Origin: an uncultured Clostridia bacterium
Lineage (GTDB): Bacteria > Bacillota > Clostridia > Christensenellales > UBA1242
Assembly: GCA_944383415.1 (NCBI GenBank)
Contig: CALWPK010000003.1
Coordinates: forward strand, 1-64,000
Direction of reading: 5' to 3'
Length of the DNA: 64,000 nucleotides
Below are positions 43,046 through 53,067 of this stretch, one piece after another. The first letter of the stretch is position 1. Each line of letters starts with the position of its first letter. The notes below the pieces were generated by a model. It did no database searches, was not told the DNA's origin, and saw only the letters and a program-made list of their open reading frames with translations. The translations under genes were made by a program, and so were the position numbers.

Positions 43046-43570
43046 TTAACGTTTGCTAAATTGAGGAGCCTTACGCGCTTTCTTGAGTCCGTATTTTTTA
43101 CGCTCTTTCTTTCTAGCATCACGAGTAATTAATCCTGCTTTTTTCAATTCAGGGCGAAGTTCTGGTCTGAATTCGATCAATGCACGAGCGATTCCGTGAC
43201 GTAATGCACCTGCCTGCCCAGATTTTCCACCGCCATAAATGTTTGCCACAATGTCGACACTGTTGATAGTATCAGTCAAAACAAGAGGTTGACGAACGAT
43301 TGCTTTCAATGTGTCAATGTCAAAATATTCATCCAATTTCACACCATTGACAGTGATTTCACCACCACCTGTAGTGATTCTAACGCGAGCAACCGAGCAT
43401 TTCCTTCTGCCTGTGCCTAAGAATTCTTGTGCTTTTGATTTGCTTGCTTTTGATTTCGTTGATTTTTTCACAACTTTTGTTTCGCTATCTTTTGCTACAG
43501 TCTTTTTAACTTCAGTTTTTTCGGCTGTTTTTTTAGCAGTTTTCTTAACTTCTTTAATCTCTTCAGTCAT
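43046..43570 (-). CDS. rpsI: 30S ribosomal protein S9 with N-terminal basic extension
   Basis: The 174-aa product ends with a complete S9: [40 protein letters not shown], and the C-terminal tail [14 protein letters not shown] that reaches the P-site tRNA. About 45 extra residues of Lys/Glu/Thr/Ala ([20 protein letters not shown] and on) precede it; ordinary S9 is about 130 aa. The start overlaps the rplM stop (TAATG), so the extension is anchored by coupling, and no alternative start exists at the S9 core. Confidence 0.97.
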   Translation of the reverse strand: MTEEIKEVKKTAKKTAEKTEVKKTVAKDSETKVVKKSTKSKASKSKAQEFLGTGRRKCSVARVRITTGGGEITVNGVKLDEYFDIDTLKAIVRQPLVLTDTINSVDIVANIYGGGKSGQAGALRHGIARALIEFRPELRPELKKAGLITRDARKKERKKYGLKKARKAPQFSKR

Positions 43571-44007
43571 TAATTGTTACCTCCGTTCCAAACTTCTGGT
43601 TTTTGTGCTTGGTTTTCGTGCTCGGCACCTTTATATATATGAACGTGCTTAGCCATAGTTCTGCCTAGTGAATTTTTTGGAAGCATACCCTTGATTGCAC
43701 GAAGTAGAGCAACGTCACTATGATCTTTCATCATAATTTTGTATTGAGTCAAATGCAATCCAGATTGGTAACCAGAATATCTCTTGAAATATTTTTGTTC
43801 TTCTTTTTTGCCTGTCAAAATAAGTTTGTCACTATTTAAAATAATAACGTTATCCCCACAGTCTACATTTGGAGTAAAACTAGGTTTGTGTTTGCCACGA
43901 AGCAATTTGGCAGCCTCACTAGCAACTCGACCTAATGCTTTCCCTTCGGCATCGATGATGTACCATTTTTTTTCAACTGTGGCGGGTTTTGCCATAATTG
44001 TTTTCAT
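43570..44007 (-). CDS. rplM: 50S ribosomal protein L13
   Basis: A 145-aa ribosomal protein of the large subunit: [40 protein letters not shown], and [20 protein letters not shown]. The length is typical. The start follows AAGGAGAAATTT. It is first in the rplM-rpsI operon, the universal pairing. A leader of about 98 nt precedes it. Confidence 0.98.
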   Translation of the reverse strand: MKTIMAKPATVEKKWYIIDAEGKALGRVASEAAKLLRGKHKPSFTPNVDCGDNVIILNSDKLILTGKKEEQKYFKRYSGYQSGLHLTQYKIMMKDHSDVALLRAIKGMLPKNSLGRTMAKHVHIYKGAEHENQAQKPEVWNGGNN

Positions 44008-44140
44008 AAATTTCTCCTTATATAAATTAGCCTTTATTTCGCGTTCAGGCTATGATAGATTTCAATTCTTCCGTGTGGCAAAAGAATCAAATCTTCGAGC
44101 AATACTTTTTTAGTATATAAAAAAATAAATTAATTGTCAA
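44008..44140 (-). promoter_or_regulatory. rplM promoter and possible L13 leader
   Basis: On the minus strand: TTGACA (44140-44135), 17 bp, TATACT (44117-44112), giving a start near 44105. Just before the Shine-Dalgarno the RNA can form TAGCC/GGCTA (around 44032-44060). Ribosomal protein L13 leaders in Bacillota autoregulate this operon; this stem is a candidate, but I cannot match the full consensus. Confidence 0.6.
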
Positions 44141-44311
44141 TAGAATTTGCTAAAATAATTCCCAAATATAATTATTTTACAAACCATTCCTTGAATATAC
44201 GACAAGGCAACTTTTGCAATCTAAAATATCAAGCATATTATTGAAAAATTCAAAGGCGATATTGACAAGAAAATGACGTGGTGATATACTAACAATATTT
44301 GGAGGCGGGAT

Positions 44312-45178
44312 GTGAAAAGACTAAATGATTTAGACAATGATTATATAACATTGTACACGAGAAAATATTTGAATTGTCCACAAACTGACATTCTAAAAGA
44401 CTTCGTATCCCTTGCAGAATTGGGGCAGATTAATGCTATCATATACTACTTTCAAATGCGCGGAAGAAAGAAGATACGACTCAGGATGGACAAGAAAATA
44501 GAAACATCTATAGACAAAAAGACCGTCACCACATACTTTGAAAAATATGCTTATTTCAACAAATTGTCTGCAGAGGTTAGATTGGGGAAGAATAAGAAAA
44601 TTTTAGAATTGATAGAAAATTATAATGCAGAAGTCCATGAATTGTCCGAAATCAAAAGAGAACTTGAAAGCGATGTACAAAAGTCTGCAAATGGAATCAA
44701 AACTTTGGAAAGAAAAAGTTTGGACAAACAGATGGAATGCGATCTTATAGTCAGTGAGTTGTGTGGGACGGAATTTATAAAGACGGTCATAGATGTATGC
44801 AAAACCGCAGAAATGAAACTGACTTCACCATATACAAATTTTTCAGATAGGTTGACGATTTTGTTGCAATTGAAAAAGATGTATTTTAAATATGGTTCAA
44901 TTTTGGAAGGTAAGTGGAATGAAAAATTGCTCGTAGATTTTGGTAGGAAAATTAAATCGGCATACGAAAAAAATCCTGACAATATAGACATAAAATTCGC
45001 TTTCGCAAAATATGCTCTAGAAGTGAATTCAAGTTATCTAAATAAAACTTTGGCAAACAAAATTTTTGAGGAGTTAGCGAACCGAAGTTTTAGTCAAAAA
45101 TTATCAGAACATATAGAAAAAAAGATGAAAAAATCAAAAAAGAGCATTAGGAAATTAGAAGATGTGGCCAACACATAA
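44312..45178 (+). CDS. Hypothetical helical protein
   Basis: A 288-aa all-helical, charged protein without signal or membrane segments. It starts with GTG after a strong GGAGGCGG. The middle (EVHELSEIKRELESDVQKSA) is predicted coiled coil; the second half (KFAFAKYALEVNSSYLNKTL) is TPR-like, and the end is Lys-rich (EKKMKKSKKSIRKLED). Family not recognised. Confidence 0.6.
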   Translation: MKRLNDLDNDYITLYTRKYLNCPQTDILKDFVSLAELGQINAIIYYFQMRGRKKIRLRMDKKIETSIDKKTVTTYFEKYAYFNKLSAEVRLGKNKKILELIENYNAEVHELSEIKRELESDVQKSANGIKTLERKSLDKQMECDLIVSELCGTEFIKTVIDVCKTAEMKLTSPYTNFSDRLTILLQLKKMYFKYGSILEGKWNEKLLVDFGRKIKSAYEKNPDNIDIKFAFAKYALEVNSSYLNKTLANKIFEELANRSFSQKLSEHIEKKMKKSKKSIRKLEDVANT

Positions 45179-45331
45179 TTTAATTTTTCAAAATGGTCAA
45201 CTGCAAAATGAACATAATTAGATATAGTCCATTTATCAATTTGGTTGTTTGAAATTCATTGATTTTTAGTTTAAGGCATTTTCCAAACTCTCATATCCCA
45301 AAATTATAAGAAGAGAGCGAACAGCAAAAGT

Positions 45332-46051
45332 TTATCTATATTTCACTTGCAACAAATACAAATATTCTGGTTTTGCGGTATGGGTGGATTTGAACGTTTT
45401 GAAAATTGTCTTTTTCAGATCGCTCAAGGCGAGCCGATTTGCACCAACTTCGAGCATTGTGCCTACGATGTTTCGTACCATTTTATATAGGAAGCCATTG
45501 CCCGTGATGTAGAAATAGAGATACGGACCGATTCTTTTCAATTTTGTGTCGTAAATCGTGCGGACAGTGGATTCGTTTTGTGCGTTGCTTGCACGGAAGC
45601 CCAAGAAATCGTGTGTCCCGCGAAGAAGTCTGATAAATTTTTTCATTTTATTAATATCAACATTTGGATCGACTCTTAGCGCATCAGAAAAGAGTGGCAA
45701 TTCAATGGTGGATGGATACATTTTGTATAGATAAGTCTTCTTCTTCGCTGAAAAACGTGCGTGCAAACTGCTTGGTTCAATGGACAACACTTTTATGCTA
45801 TTGGGAAGGAGTGCGTTTAATGAATTTTTCATTTTTTCAGCATTGAAATCCCTCTCGCACTCAAAATGAACAGGCTGAAAATATGCTGAAACCTTAGCAT
45901 CCGTCCTGCCACTTGCGGTACATTTTATATTTTCCTTTAGTAGAAAGGTCAATTTATCTTCAAGTACTTCTTGAATACTATTTGAATTCTTTTGACGTTG
46001 CCAGCCAGAAAATTCCCTTCCATTATAGGTAATAATCATCAAATATCTCAT
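45332..46051 (-). CDS. truA: tRNA pseudouridine synthase A
   Basis: Makes pseudouridine at positions 38-40 of tRNA anticodon stems. The 239-aa protein has the catalytic Asp in CTASGRTDAKVSA (normally AGRTDAGVHA), the N-terminal YNGREFSGWQRQKNS, and FRASNAQNESTVRTI and GNGFLYKMVRNIVGTMLEVG. The catalytic motif is slightly variant (A-K-V-S for A-G-V-H) but the Asp is kept. TATAAT (46063-46058) ends 7 bases before the ATG; no Shine-Dalgarno, so the mRNA is predicted leaderless. Confidence 0.94.
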   Translation of the reverse strand: MRYLMIITYNGREFSGWQRQKNSNSIQEVLEDKLTFLLKENIKCTASGRTDAKVSAYFQPVHFECERDFNAEKMKNSLNALLPNSIKVLSIEPSSLHARFSAKKKTYLYKMYPSTIELPLFSDALRVDPNVDINKMKKFIRLLRGTHDFLGFRASNAQNESTVRTIYDTKLKRIGPYLYFYITGNGFLYKMVRNIVGTMLEVGANRLALSDLKKTIFKTFKSTHTAKPEYLYLLQVKYR

Positions 46052-46135
46052 ATATTTATTATAACATATTTGAAAATTATCGCAAACATTTGCTAAATTA
46101 AAAAACTTGTTTTATACTAAACTTGAGGGGAAAAT

Positions 46136-49100
46136 ATGAAAAAATTGACTGTAGATGGAAATTTTGTCGCATCCAACATTGCATATATGTTCAACGATGT
46201 GGCGTGCATTTATCCAATTACACCTAGTAGTCCTATGGCGGAAAATTGCGATCAGTTTGCTTATGAAAACAAACAAAATATTTTTGGCAACAAGTTGTAC
46301 ATAACGCAAATGCAGAGCGAGGCGGGTGTTGCGGGTGCAGTGCACGGAAGTTTGATGGCAGGGGCAAAGACGACAACTTTTACTTCCAGTCAAGGTTTGA
46401 TGCTGATGCTTCCAAATATGTATAAAATCGCAGGAGAAGGGCTACCTACAGTCTTTTACGTGGCTGCTAGGACTGTGGCGACTCAGGCTCTCAGTATCTT
46501 TTGCGATTATAGTGATATATATGCGTGTCTTAAGACGGGATTTAATATCATAAATTGCTCAAGCGTGCAAGAGGTGAATGATATTGCTATAGCGACAGAA
46601 CTTGCGAGTATGAAATCAAGCACGCCATTTATTTGTTTCTTTGACGGATTTAGGACTAGTCACGAATTGAATACCATATATGTTTCTGAATTGGATGATG
46701 TGAAAAAGGTGGTGGATTACAACGATATTACAGAGTTCAAAAAACGTGCTATGAATAATTTTGAGCCGTTTTCGGCAGGTACAAATCAGAACCCAGACGT
46801 ATATATGCAGAGCAGAGTGCGTGCACTCAATAGATATAGAGATGTGGTGGATATAGTGAAATCTTCGCTAAAGAAACAGAGCGAGATCACGAATAGGACT
46901 TACGATACGGTCGAATATTATGGAGATGCGAACGCACGCGATGTGGTAGTGGCTATTGGTACGGCTTGCGATGTGCTGACTTTGGCGAAAAAACAATACA
47001 AAGGAAAAGTTGGAATATTAAAAGTAAGACTATTAAAACCTTTTGATGAAAAAACATTTATAGAAAAATTACCTAAACAGGTGCGCAATATTACAATACT
47101 AGAGCGAAATTTAGACGTAAATGGAGTGGACACGTTGACTAGTTTCGTGCTATCCGCTCTTCAAAAATATAAAATTAATGCAAAGACATATACCGGATCT
47201 TATGGATTGGGTGGAAAAGAATTTACTCCAGATATGGCAATGAGCGTATTTGACAATATGTTGGGTAGGAAAAAGGAATTTTTCACGCTCGGAGTGTATG
47301 ATAATATCAATCAAACGAACCTAGAAGTGAAAGACAGATTTGTAGATAACATTTCAGATTTCAGTATGCGAGTGTATGGACTAGGCAGTGACGGAAGTGT
47401 TAGTTCTGTGAAAAATATAATCAAAATTTTAGGCGAAGAGACCACTAGTTATATGCAGGGATATTTCGACTATGATTCCAAAAAATCGGGAAGTCTCACC
47501 ATATCACACATGAGGAGTTCATTTTTGCCTATAGTCGCACCATTTAATCCCAGAAAGGTTGATTTCGTGATGAACAACAACGTGGGATACATTCAGAAAT
47601 ATGATCTGACAGATTGTTTGAAAGATAATGGTACAATGCTGATCAATTCGAATTATTCGTTTGAAATGCTTGACAAAAAAATGCCAAACAAAATGAAGAT
47701 GGACCTAATTGAAAAGCATATCAAACTATATTCTATTGATGCCAACGAAATTGCACACGCAAGCGGACTGGGTGGAAAGATAAATACAATAATGCAGACG
47801 GCAATGTTTTATATTTCAAAAATCCTACCAGAAGATGTGGCGATGAAAAATATACAATCATCAATTATCAAGACCTATTCAAAGAAAGGAGACAAGATAG
47901 TGAAAGCCAATCTGTCCGCGATAGAAAACATACAGGACAAAATACAAAAGATTGATTGCACCCGTTTCACATTGAACGATGCATTGGTGTGCAAAGTGCG
48001 ACAATCTGATTATTATGAAGATGTTATAGTGCCAACCAGCAATCAGGAAGGGGATGAAATTCCGGTCAGCAAATTCAGCGAAGATGGTAGGATGCCTACA
48101 GACACGGCAAAATTTGAAAAACGCGCCTTAGCGACCGAAATGCCAAATTGGATTAGTGAAAAATGCATCCAATGCGGTAGGTGCACGCTTATGTGTCCGC
48201 ACGCAGCCATCCGTCCCATAATTTTTGATCCTAAAAACAAAGTGCCAAAAACTTTCACGAGCAGAAAAGCCTTTGTTTGTGATGGAAATTATCGTATGCA
48301 AGTGAATACACTCGATTGCACAGGGTGCGGAGTGTGTAGCGAAGTGTGTCCAGTGAAAGCGTTGATTATGACAGAGAGTGAGAAGATCAGAGACAAAGAG
48401 ATAGCGAACGAAGAATTTATGCTCACTCTTCCTACAATTACACCATTTACTCCAAACACTGTGAAAGGTGTGCAATTCAAACGTCCTTATTTTGAATTCA
48501 GTGGAGCGTGTGCGGGATGTGGAGAAACGCCATATATCAAACTTGCTACACAACTTTTTGGCGACAGAATGTTGATTGCCAATGCGACTGGATGTTCAAG
48601 CATTTACGGCGGGACGTTCCCGACTTGTCCATATAGCAAGGATAAGGACGGTTTCGGTCCTACTTGGGCGAACTCTCTATTTGAAGACAATGCAGAATTT
48701 GGCTATGGAATAGCGGTGGCGAAAAAGAATGAACGAAAAAATTTCATTGAACACTTGAGTACAAAAAAATTCAGCAAAAAACTAGAAGAAATGATGACAC
48801 CTTTTATGAAAAATCCTGAAAATCACGATTACAACAAAAAACTCATTCTCGAATTGAAGAAATACAAGAAAGGGCATATTCTACGTGGAGATGACAAATA
48901 TATTTATGACAATCTCGCACTGATCACCAGCCCTAGCGTATGGATAATTGGCGGAGATGGTTGGGCGTATGATATTGGCTTTGGCGGACTTGATCACGTA
49001 GTGGCGAGTGGTGAGAATGTGAACATTCTCGTCCTAGACACTGAGGTGTATTCAAATACTGGTGGACAGACCAGCAAAGCCACTCCTAGAGGAGCAAGCG

Positions 49101-49573
49101 CAAAATTCAATATGATGGGCAAATCGACTAAGAAAAAAGATCTAGCAAGTATGTTTATGACATATAAAGATGTATACGTTGCGACAGTGGCAATGGGTGC
49201 AAATCCAGACCAATGTGTGAGTGCTTTTGTCGAGGCGGAGAAGTACGATGGACCTAGCGTGATCATCGCGTATGCTCCGTGCATTAATCACGGATATGAT
49301 ATGCGTTATAGTGAAAATCATTCTTTCAATTCGGTAAAGAGCGGATATAATACATTATTTAGATACAATCCAAATGATGATGAACCAATGCATATAGACA
49401 GTTTTGATCCAACTATGAATTATCGAGACTATATTGAGACGGAGAATAGATTTTCAATTCTTGAAAAAGTGAATAAATCAAACAAAAACAAACTATTAAA
49501 ACAAAGCGAACAAGATGCGATTGATAGAAGAAAATCTTATAAAAATCAAGAAAAATTTGATAATAAAAAATAG
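46136..49573 (+). CDS. nifJ: Pyruvate:ferredoxin (flavodoxin) oxidoreductase
   Basis: Oxidises pyruvate to acetyl-CoA and CO2 and reduces ferredoxin. The single 1145-aa chain is the homodimeric type. Domains in order: TPP-pyrimidine domain (VACIYPITPSSPMAE), the gamma and transketolase C domains, a two-cluster ferredoxin domain (CIQCGRCTLMCPHA and CTGCGVCSEVCPVKA), and the TPP-binding domain (CAGCGETPYIKL, GDGWAYDIGFGGLDH, and VYSNTGGQTSKATPRG). The start follows TTGAGGGGAAAAT, with TATACT upstream. It indicates strictly anaerobic pyruvate metabolism. Confidence 0.97.
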   Translation: MKKLTVDGNFVASNIAYMFNDVACIYPITPSSPMAENCDQFAYENKQNIFGNKLYITQMQSEAGVAGAVHGSLMAGAKTTTFTSSQGLMLMLPNMYKIAGEGLPTVFYVAARTVATQALSIFCDYSDIYACLKTGFNIINCSSVQEVNDIAIATELASMKSSTPFICFFDGFRTSHELNTIYVSELDDVKKVVDYNDITEFKKRAMNNFEPFSAGTNQNPDVYMQSRVRALNRYRDVVDIVKSSLKKQSEITNRTYDTVEYYGDANARDVVVAIGTACDVLTLAKKQYKGKVGILKVRLLKPFDEKTFIEKLPKQVRNITILERNLDVNGVDTLTSFVLSALQKYKINAKTYTGSYGLGGKEFTPDMAMSVFDNMLGRKKEFFTLGVYDNINQTNLEVKDRFVDNISDFSMRVYGLGSDGSVSSVKNIIKILGEETTSYMQGYFDYDSKKSGSLTISHMRSSFLPIVAPFNPRKVDFVMNNNVGYIQKYDLTDCLKDNGTMLINSNYSFEMLDKKMPNKMKMDLIEKHIKLYSIDANEIAHASGLGGKINTIMQTAMFYISKILPEDVAMKNIQSSIIKTYSKKGDKIVKANLSAIENIQDKIQKIDCTRFTLNDALVCKVRQSDYYEDVIVPTSNQEGDEIPVSKFSEDGRMPTDTAKFEKRALATEMPNWISEKCIQCGRCTLMCPHAAIRPIIFDPKNKVPKTFTSRKAFVCDGNYRMQVNTLDCTGCGVCSEVCPVKALIMTESEKIRDKEIANEEFMLTLPTITPFTPNTVKGVQFKRPYFEFSGACAGCGETPYIKLATQLFGDRMLIANATGCSSIYGGTFPTCPYSKDKDGFGPTWANSLFEDNAEFGYGIAVAKKNERKNFIEHLSTKKFSKKLEEMMTPFMKNPENHDYNKKLILELKKYKKGHILRGDDKYIYDNLALITSPSVWIIGGDGWAYDIGFGGLDHVVASGENVNILVLDTEVYSNTGGQTSKATPRGASAKFNMMGKSTKKKDLASMFMTYKDVYVATVAMGANPDQCVSAFVEAEKYDGPSVIIAYAPCINHGYDMRYSENHSFNSVKSGYNTLFRYNPNDDEPMHIDSFDPTMNYRDYIETENRFSILEKVNKSNKNKLLKQSEQDAIDRRKSYKNQEKFDNKK

Positions 49574-50007
49574 ATTAAATTGAAATTCTGTGTTTGTAGT
49601 TAAATTTAGTTTCATAAAAAAATTAAAAATTTTATAAAAAACATTAAAAAATATCAAATTTAATGAAGAAAATTGAAAGAATTAAAAATTTTCTTCATTT
49701 TTTATTAATTTTTATGAAAATTTTTAATTAATAAATATATGAACTCCAAAAATAATTTTTCCTTGAAACAAACAATCTGATAATCGTATAAAAAATTGAT
49801 AAAGTTGATGAAATGAAAATGGACTATTTAAAAGAACTTAATTTTTATAACAATTATACAAATAGTTTTGTTTGCTACATTTATACCTTGTTGCATTCAA
49901 TGGAAATTTCAATATAATCTTTTTTAATTATATAAAAGTTAAAAAGTGTTTGGAAAAAATAAATTAATTTGATATAATTAATTTGTTTATACTTAAAAGG
50001 AAAAATT
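49574..50007. other. AT-rich gap with the nifJ terminator
   Basis: Mostly A and T. It contains a stem AATGAAGAAAATT (about 49662-49674) pairing with AATTTTCTTCATT, followed by T-rich sequence (to about 49704), the probable terminator of nifJ. The tex promoter (TATAAT-like, near 49970) is at the end. No ORF. Confidence 0.65.
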
Positions 50008-52161
50008 ATGGAATTACAAAAACAATTAGCGTATGAATTTAATCTGAAAGAAGTCTATGCAGAGAACATTATCAATCTCATAGACGAAGGCAACACTATA
50101 CCATTCATTGCCCGATACAGAAAAGAGATGCACGGTGCGTGTGACGACCAAGTGCTTAGGGATTTTGCAGATAGGTTGAACTATCTTAGGAATCTGAACA
50201 AGGAAAAGGAAAAGGTAGAAAAAGTCATCCGAGAGCAAGACAAGTGGACTCCTGAGATTGAAAAGGCGCTAGCAGATGCGCTTACTCTGACCGAAGTTGA
50301 AGATATCTACAGACCATACAAACCTAAGAGAAAGACTCGTGCTACAGTTGCTATTGCTAAGGGCTTGGAGCCATTGGCGGGTATAATTTTGGCTCAAGAT
50401 TTGACCAAACCGGCTATAGAATACGCCGTTGAATATGTGAATGAAGAAAAGGGTGTGAATTCTCCAGAAGAAGCATTATCTGGTGCAAGGGATATCATTG
50501 CCGAGCGAATCAGTGATGACGCAAATTTGAGGAAAATTTTGCGTGAAATCATTGCCAAGAAAGCACAGATCAAAGCGGTGTGGGACGAAGAGGCAGACGA
50601 AAATAAGACGTATGAGAATTACAAAGATTTTTCAGGCGAAGTGGCGAAGATCCCTAGCCATAGAATACTCGCACTCAATCGTGGGGAGAAAGAAAAATGT
50701 TTGAAGGTGAGTATTGAAATCAATCCAAAACTCACCCTCAGCGAGATAGAGAAAGCATACAAAAAAGATTGCGAATATACGAACGAGATTATGGACGAAA
50801 CTATATTGGATAGTTATGATAGACTTTTGTTCCCTTCTCTTGAACGTGAGTGTAGAACCTCACTGACAGATAGAGCGAACGAGCAAGCGATCAAGATGTT
50901 TGAAGTGAATTTGAAGCCTCTTTTATTGCAGGCTCCACTCAAAAATAATGTGATAATGGGATATGATCCCGGATATTATAATGGCTGTAAAATTGCAGTA
51001 ATTGACCAAAAGGGTGATGTGTTAGACACCGCAGTTGTGTATCCTACTCCGCCACAAAACAAAGTGGAGGAGGCGAAGAAGAAACTTACCGATATGATTG
51101 TGAAAAATAGCGTGGACATTATCGCAATAGGCAATGGAACTGCCAGCAAGGAAAGTGAAATCTTAGTGGCAGACCTTATCAAAACCTGCCCTAGAAAAGT
51201 GAGTTATGCTATGGTGAACGAGGCGGGAGCGTCAGTGTATAGTGCGTCCAAACTCGCTGCTAAAGAATTTCCTGATTATGATGTGAACTTGCGTAGTGCG
51301 GTATCAATTGCACGCAGACTGCAAGATCCTCTTGCTGAACTCATCAAAATTGACGTGAAATCAATAGGAGTAGGGCAATATCAGCACGATATGCCTCAAA
51401 ATAGATTGACAGAAGTGCTCAACAATACGGTCGAGGACTGTGTCAATAGCGTGGGTGTAGATCTGAACACTGCTTCAGTCAGCCTTTTAAGTTATGTATC
51501 TGGCATATCGGGAAGTTTAGCCGAAAACATAGTAGATTATCGTTCTCAGGTAAAGTATATCAACAATAGGAACGAACTGTTGAAAGTGAAGAAAATGGGA
51601 CCAAAAGCATACGAGCAATGTGCAGGTTTCTTGCGTATCACTGATGGCGAAAATATTTTGGACAACACCGCTGTGCATCCAGAAAGTTATGATGCGGTGG
51701 AAAAATTGTTGAAGATATTTAATCTCACCGATTCTCAAATCAAAGAGGGAGGATTGACACTTTTGCCATCACTAATTGAAAGCAAAGGCGAAAGTAAAGT
51801 GGCAGAAGAAATCGGAGTTGGTATACCCACATTAAACGATATCGTGACAGAATTATTAAAGCCAGGTCGTGATATTCGTGAAAATATGCCTCTTCCAGAA
51901 CTTAGGAGTGATATCTTGTCTATGGAAGATCTAAAGCCTGATATGGTGCTAGATGGTGTGGTTAGAAATGTCATTGATTTTGGAGCCTTTGTAGATATTG
52001 GAGTCCATCAAGATGGCTTGGTTCATATTTCTCAAATTAGCAATTCATACATTTCTCATCCTAGCGAGGTATTGACAGTAGGTCAAAAAGTAAAGGTAAA
52101 AATTCTTTCGGTCGACTTGCAGAAAAAACGTATATCTCTCACAATGAAAGGAATAGATTAA
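50008..52161 (+). CDS. tex: Tex-family S1 RNA-binding transcription accessory protein
   Basis: A 717-aa nucleic-acid-binding protein related to eukaryotic Spt6. Domains in order: the N-terminal helical region (YVNEEKGVNSPEEALSGARD), a YqgF/RNaseH-like domain (VIMGYDPGYYNGCKIAVIDQ), helix-hairpin-helix modules (SVGVDLNTASVSLLSYVSGI) and a C-terminal S1 domain (DGVVRNVIDFGAFVDIGVHQ, DGLVHISQ). The length is typical (about 720). The start follows AAAAGGAAAAATT. A terminator follows. Confidence 0.96.
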   Translation: MELQKQLAYEFNLKEVYAENIINLIDEGNTIPFIARYRKEMHGACDDQVLRDFADRLNYLRNLNKEKEKVEKVIREQDKWTPEIEKALADALTLTEVEDIYRPYKPKRKTRATVAIAKGLEPLAGIILAQDLTKPAIEYAVEYVNEEKGVNSPEEALSGARDIIAERISDDANLRKILREIIAKKAQIKAVWDEEADENKTYENYKDFSGEVAKIPSHRILALNRGEKEKCLKVSIEINPKLTLSEIEKAYKKDCEYTNEIMDETILDSYDRLLFPSLERECRTSLTDRANEQAIKMFEVNLKPLLLQAPLKNNVIMGYDPGYYNGCKIAVIDQKGDVLDTAVVYPTPPQNKVEEAKKKLTDMIVKNSVDIIAIGNGTASKESEILVADLIKTCPRKVSYAMVNEAGASVYSASKLAAKEFPDYDVNLRSAVSIARRLQDPLAELIKIDVKSIGVGQYQHDMPQNRLTEVLNNTVEDCVNSVGVDLNTASVSLLSYVSGISGSLAENIVDYRSQVKYINNRNELLKVKKMGPKAYEQCAGFLRITDGENILDNTAVHPESYDAVEKLLKIFNLTDSQIKEGGLTLLPSLIESKGESKVAEEIGVGIPTLNDIVTELLKPGRDIRENMPLPELRSDILSMEDLKPDMVLDGVVRNVIDFGAFVDIGVHQDGLVHISQISNSYISHPSEVLTVGQKVKVKILSVDLQKKRISLTMKGID

Positions 52162-52176
52162 TTATATAAATCAATT

Positions 52177-52229
52177 AATTCTCTCATTTATATGTTCCAA
52201 TTCATATCGTTATGAGAGAATTTTTTTTG
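52177..52229 (+). terminator. Terminator of tex
   Basis: AATTCTCTCAT (52177-52187) and ATGAGAGAATT (52212-52222), then T7; the 24-nt apical part can fold further. Confidence 0.88.
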
Positions 52230-52262
52230 TTATTTTTTATTAAATTTATCACCATTAAATAT

Positions 52263-52328
52263 TTTTGTACAAAAATAACAGAATTTTGTACAAAAATATT
52301 TGACTTGAGAAAAAAATAGTGTTATTTT
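52263..52328 (+). promoter_or_regulatory. Promoter with a pair of TTTTGTACAAAA palindromes
   Basis: Perfect palindromes at 52263-52274 and 52284-52295 (centres 21 bp apart), just upstream of TTGACT (52300-52305), 17 bp, TATTTT (52323-52328). Relative to a start at about 52335 the centres are near -66 and -45. Confidence 0.75.
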
Positions 52329-52359
52329 CTTAATACAACAAAAAAACAAGGGGAGAAAA

Positions 52360-52722
52360 ATGAAAAAAACACTAAAGTATGAGGACATAGTGGCACCTAA
52401 CTATTACGTTATGGGTAAGATGCGTGAATTGGGTATAACGGATCAATATACGGGGTTTTATTTTCTAGTGGATATTTTGGATCAATTGATTAATGAATCT
52501 AAAGTGGTGCGTTCATTTTCGCGCGAGGTGTACCCAATGCTCGCTAAGAAATATCATAAAAATGATTGTACAATTGAGCGTGATATTCGAAACATTATAA
52601 ATGTATTATGGGATTATCGACTAAAAAGCAAACTTTCATTATTTTGGCAAAAAAATGAAAAGCCAAGTTGCTGTGAATTTATCTATATTATTAAAAATTA
52701 TCTAGTTATGAACATTGCCTAA
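52360..52722 (+). CDS. Stand-alone Spo0A C-terminal-domain-like regulator 1
   Basis: A 120-aa protein that follows the Spo0A DNA-binding domain over nearly its full length: MRELGITDQYTGFYFLVDIL, YPMLAKKYHKNDCTIERDI (position of YPDIAKKFNTTASRVERAI), RNIINVLWDYR, and KPSCCEFIYIIKNYL (position of KPTNSEFIAMVADKL). No receiver domain is present, so it cannot be phosphorylated as Spo0A is. The start follows ACAAGGGGAGAAAA. Its promoter carries the TTTTGTACAAAA pair, and its 3' end overlaps that of the convergent regulator by 21 bases. Confidence 0.8.
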   Translation: MKKTLKYEDIVAPNYYVMGKMRELGITDQYTGFYFLVDILDQLINESKVVRSFSREVYPMLAKKYHKNDCTIERDIRNIINVLWDYRLKSKLSLFWQKNEKPSCCEFIYIIKNYLVMNIA

Positions 52723-53067
52723 AGTGGTCAAAATATATGATTTAATCACTCGGATTTTATTCAATGTGCTATTGTTTGATAGTTGATATTGAATTCTAGA
52801 TTTTATCAATTCGGTATTGCACATCTTGAATAGTTTATTTATACCATTAATAATGGTACGCTCGCCTATATTAAATCTTTTTTCAACCATTGATAGTGCC
52901 GTACGAAAAGCCTCGATACTATCTGTATCATTTTTCAACATATATACAAGGATCATAGTCAAATATTCAAATGAGTTGTATCTTTCATTCATTCCTAAAG
53001 TTGAAATGCAAACTTTTACTTTATTGGTAAGCAAATCAATAGGCATTTTGGTAAAATCACTTAGCAT
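52702..53067 (-). CDS. Stand-alone Spo0A C-terminal-domain-like regulator 2
   Basis: A 121-aa protein, a more divergent version of the same domain: CISTLGMNERYNSFEYLTMI, then MVEKRFNIGERTIINGINKL as the helix-turn-helix, and NKIRVIKSYIL at the position of the last helix. ATG 53067 is preferred to the ORF start at 53121 because TATAAT (53079-53074) ends exactly 7 bases before it, with TTGATT 17 bp upstream; the mRNA is then leaderless. A perfect TTTTGTACAAAA lies at about -45 and a degenerate copy at about -24. Confidence 0.75.
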   Translation of the reverse strand: MLSDFTKMPIDLLTNKVKVCISTLGMNERYNSFEYLTMILVYMLKNDTDSIEAFRTALSMVEKRFNIGERTIINGINKLFKMCNTELIKSRIQYQLSNNSTLNKIRVIKSYILTTLGNVHN

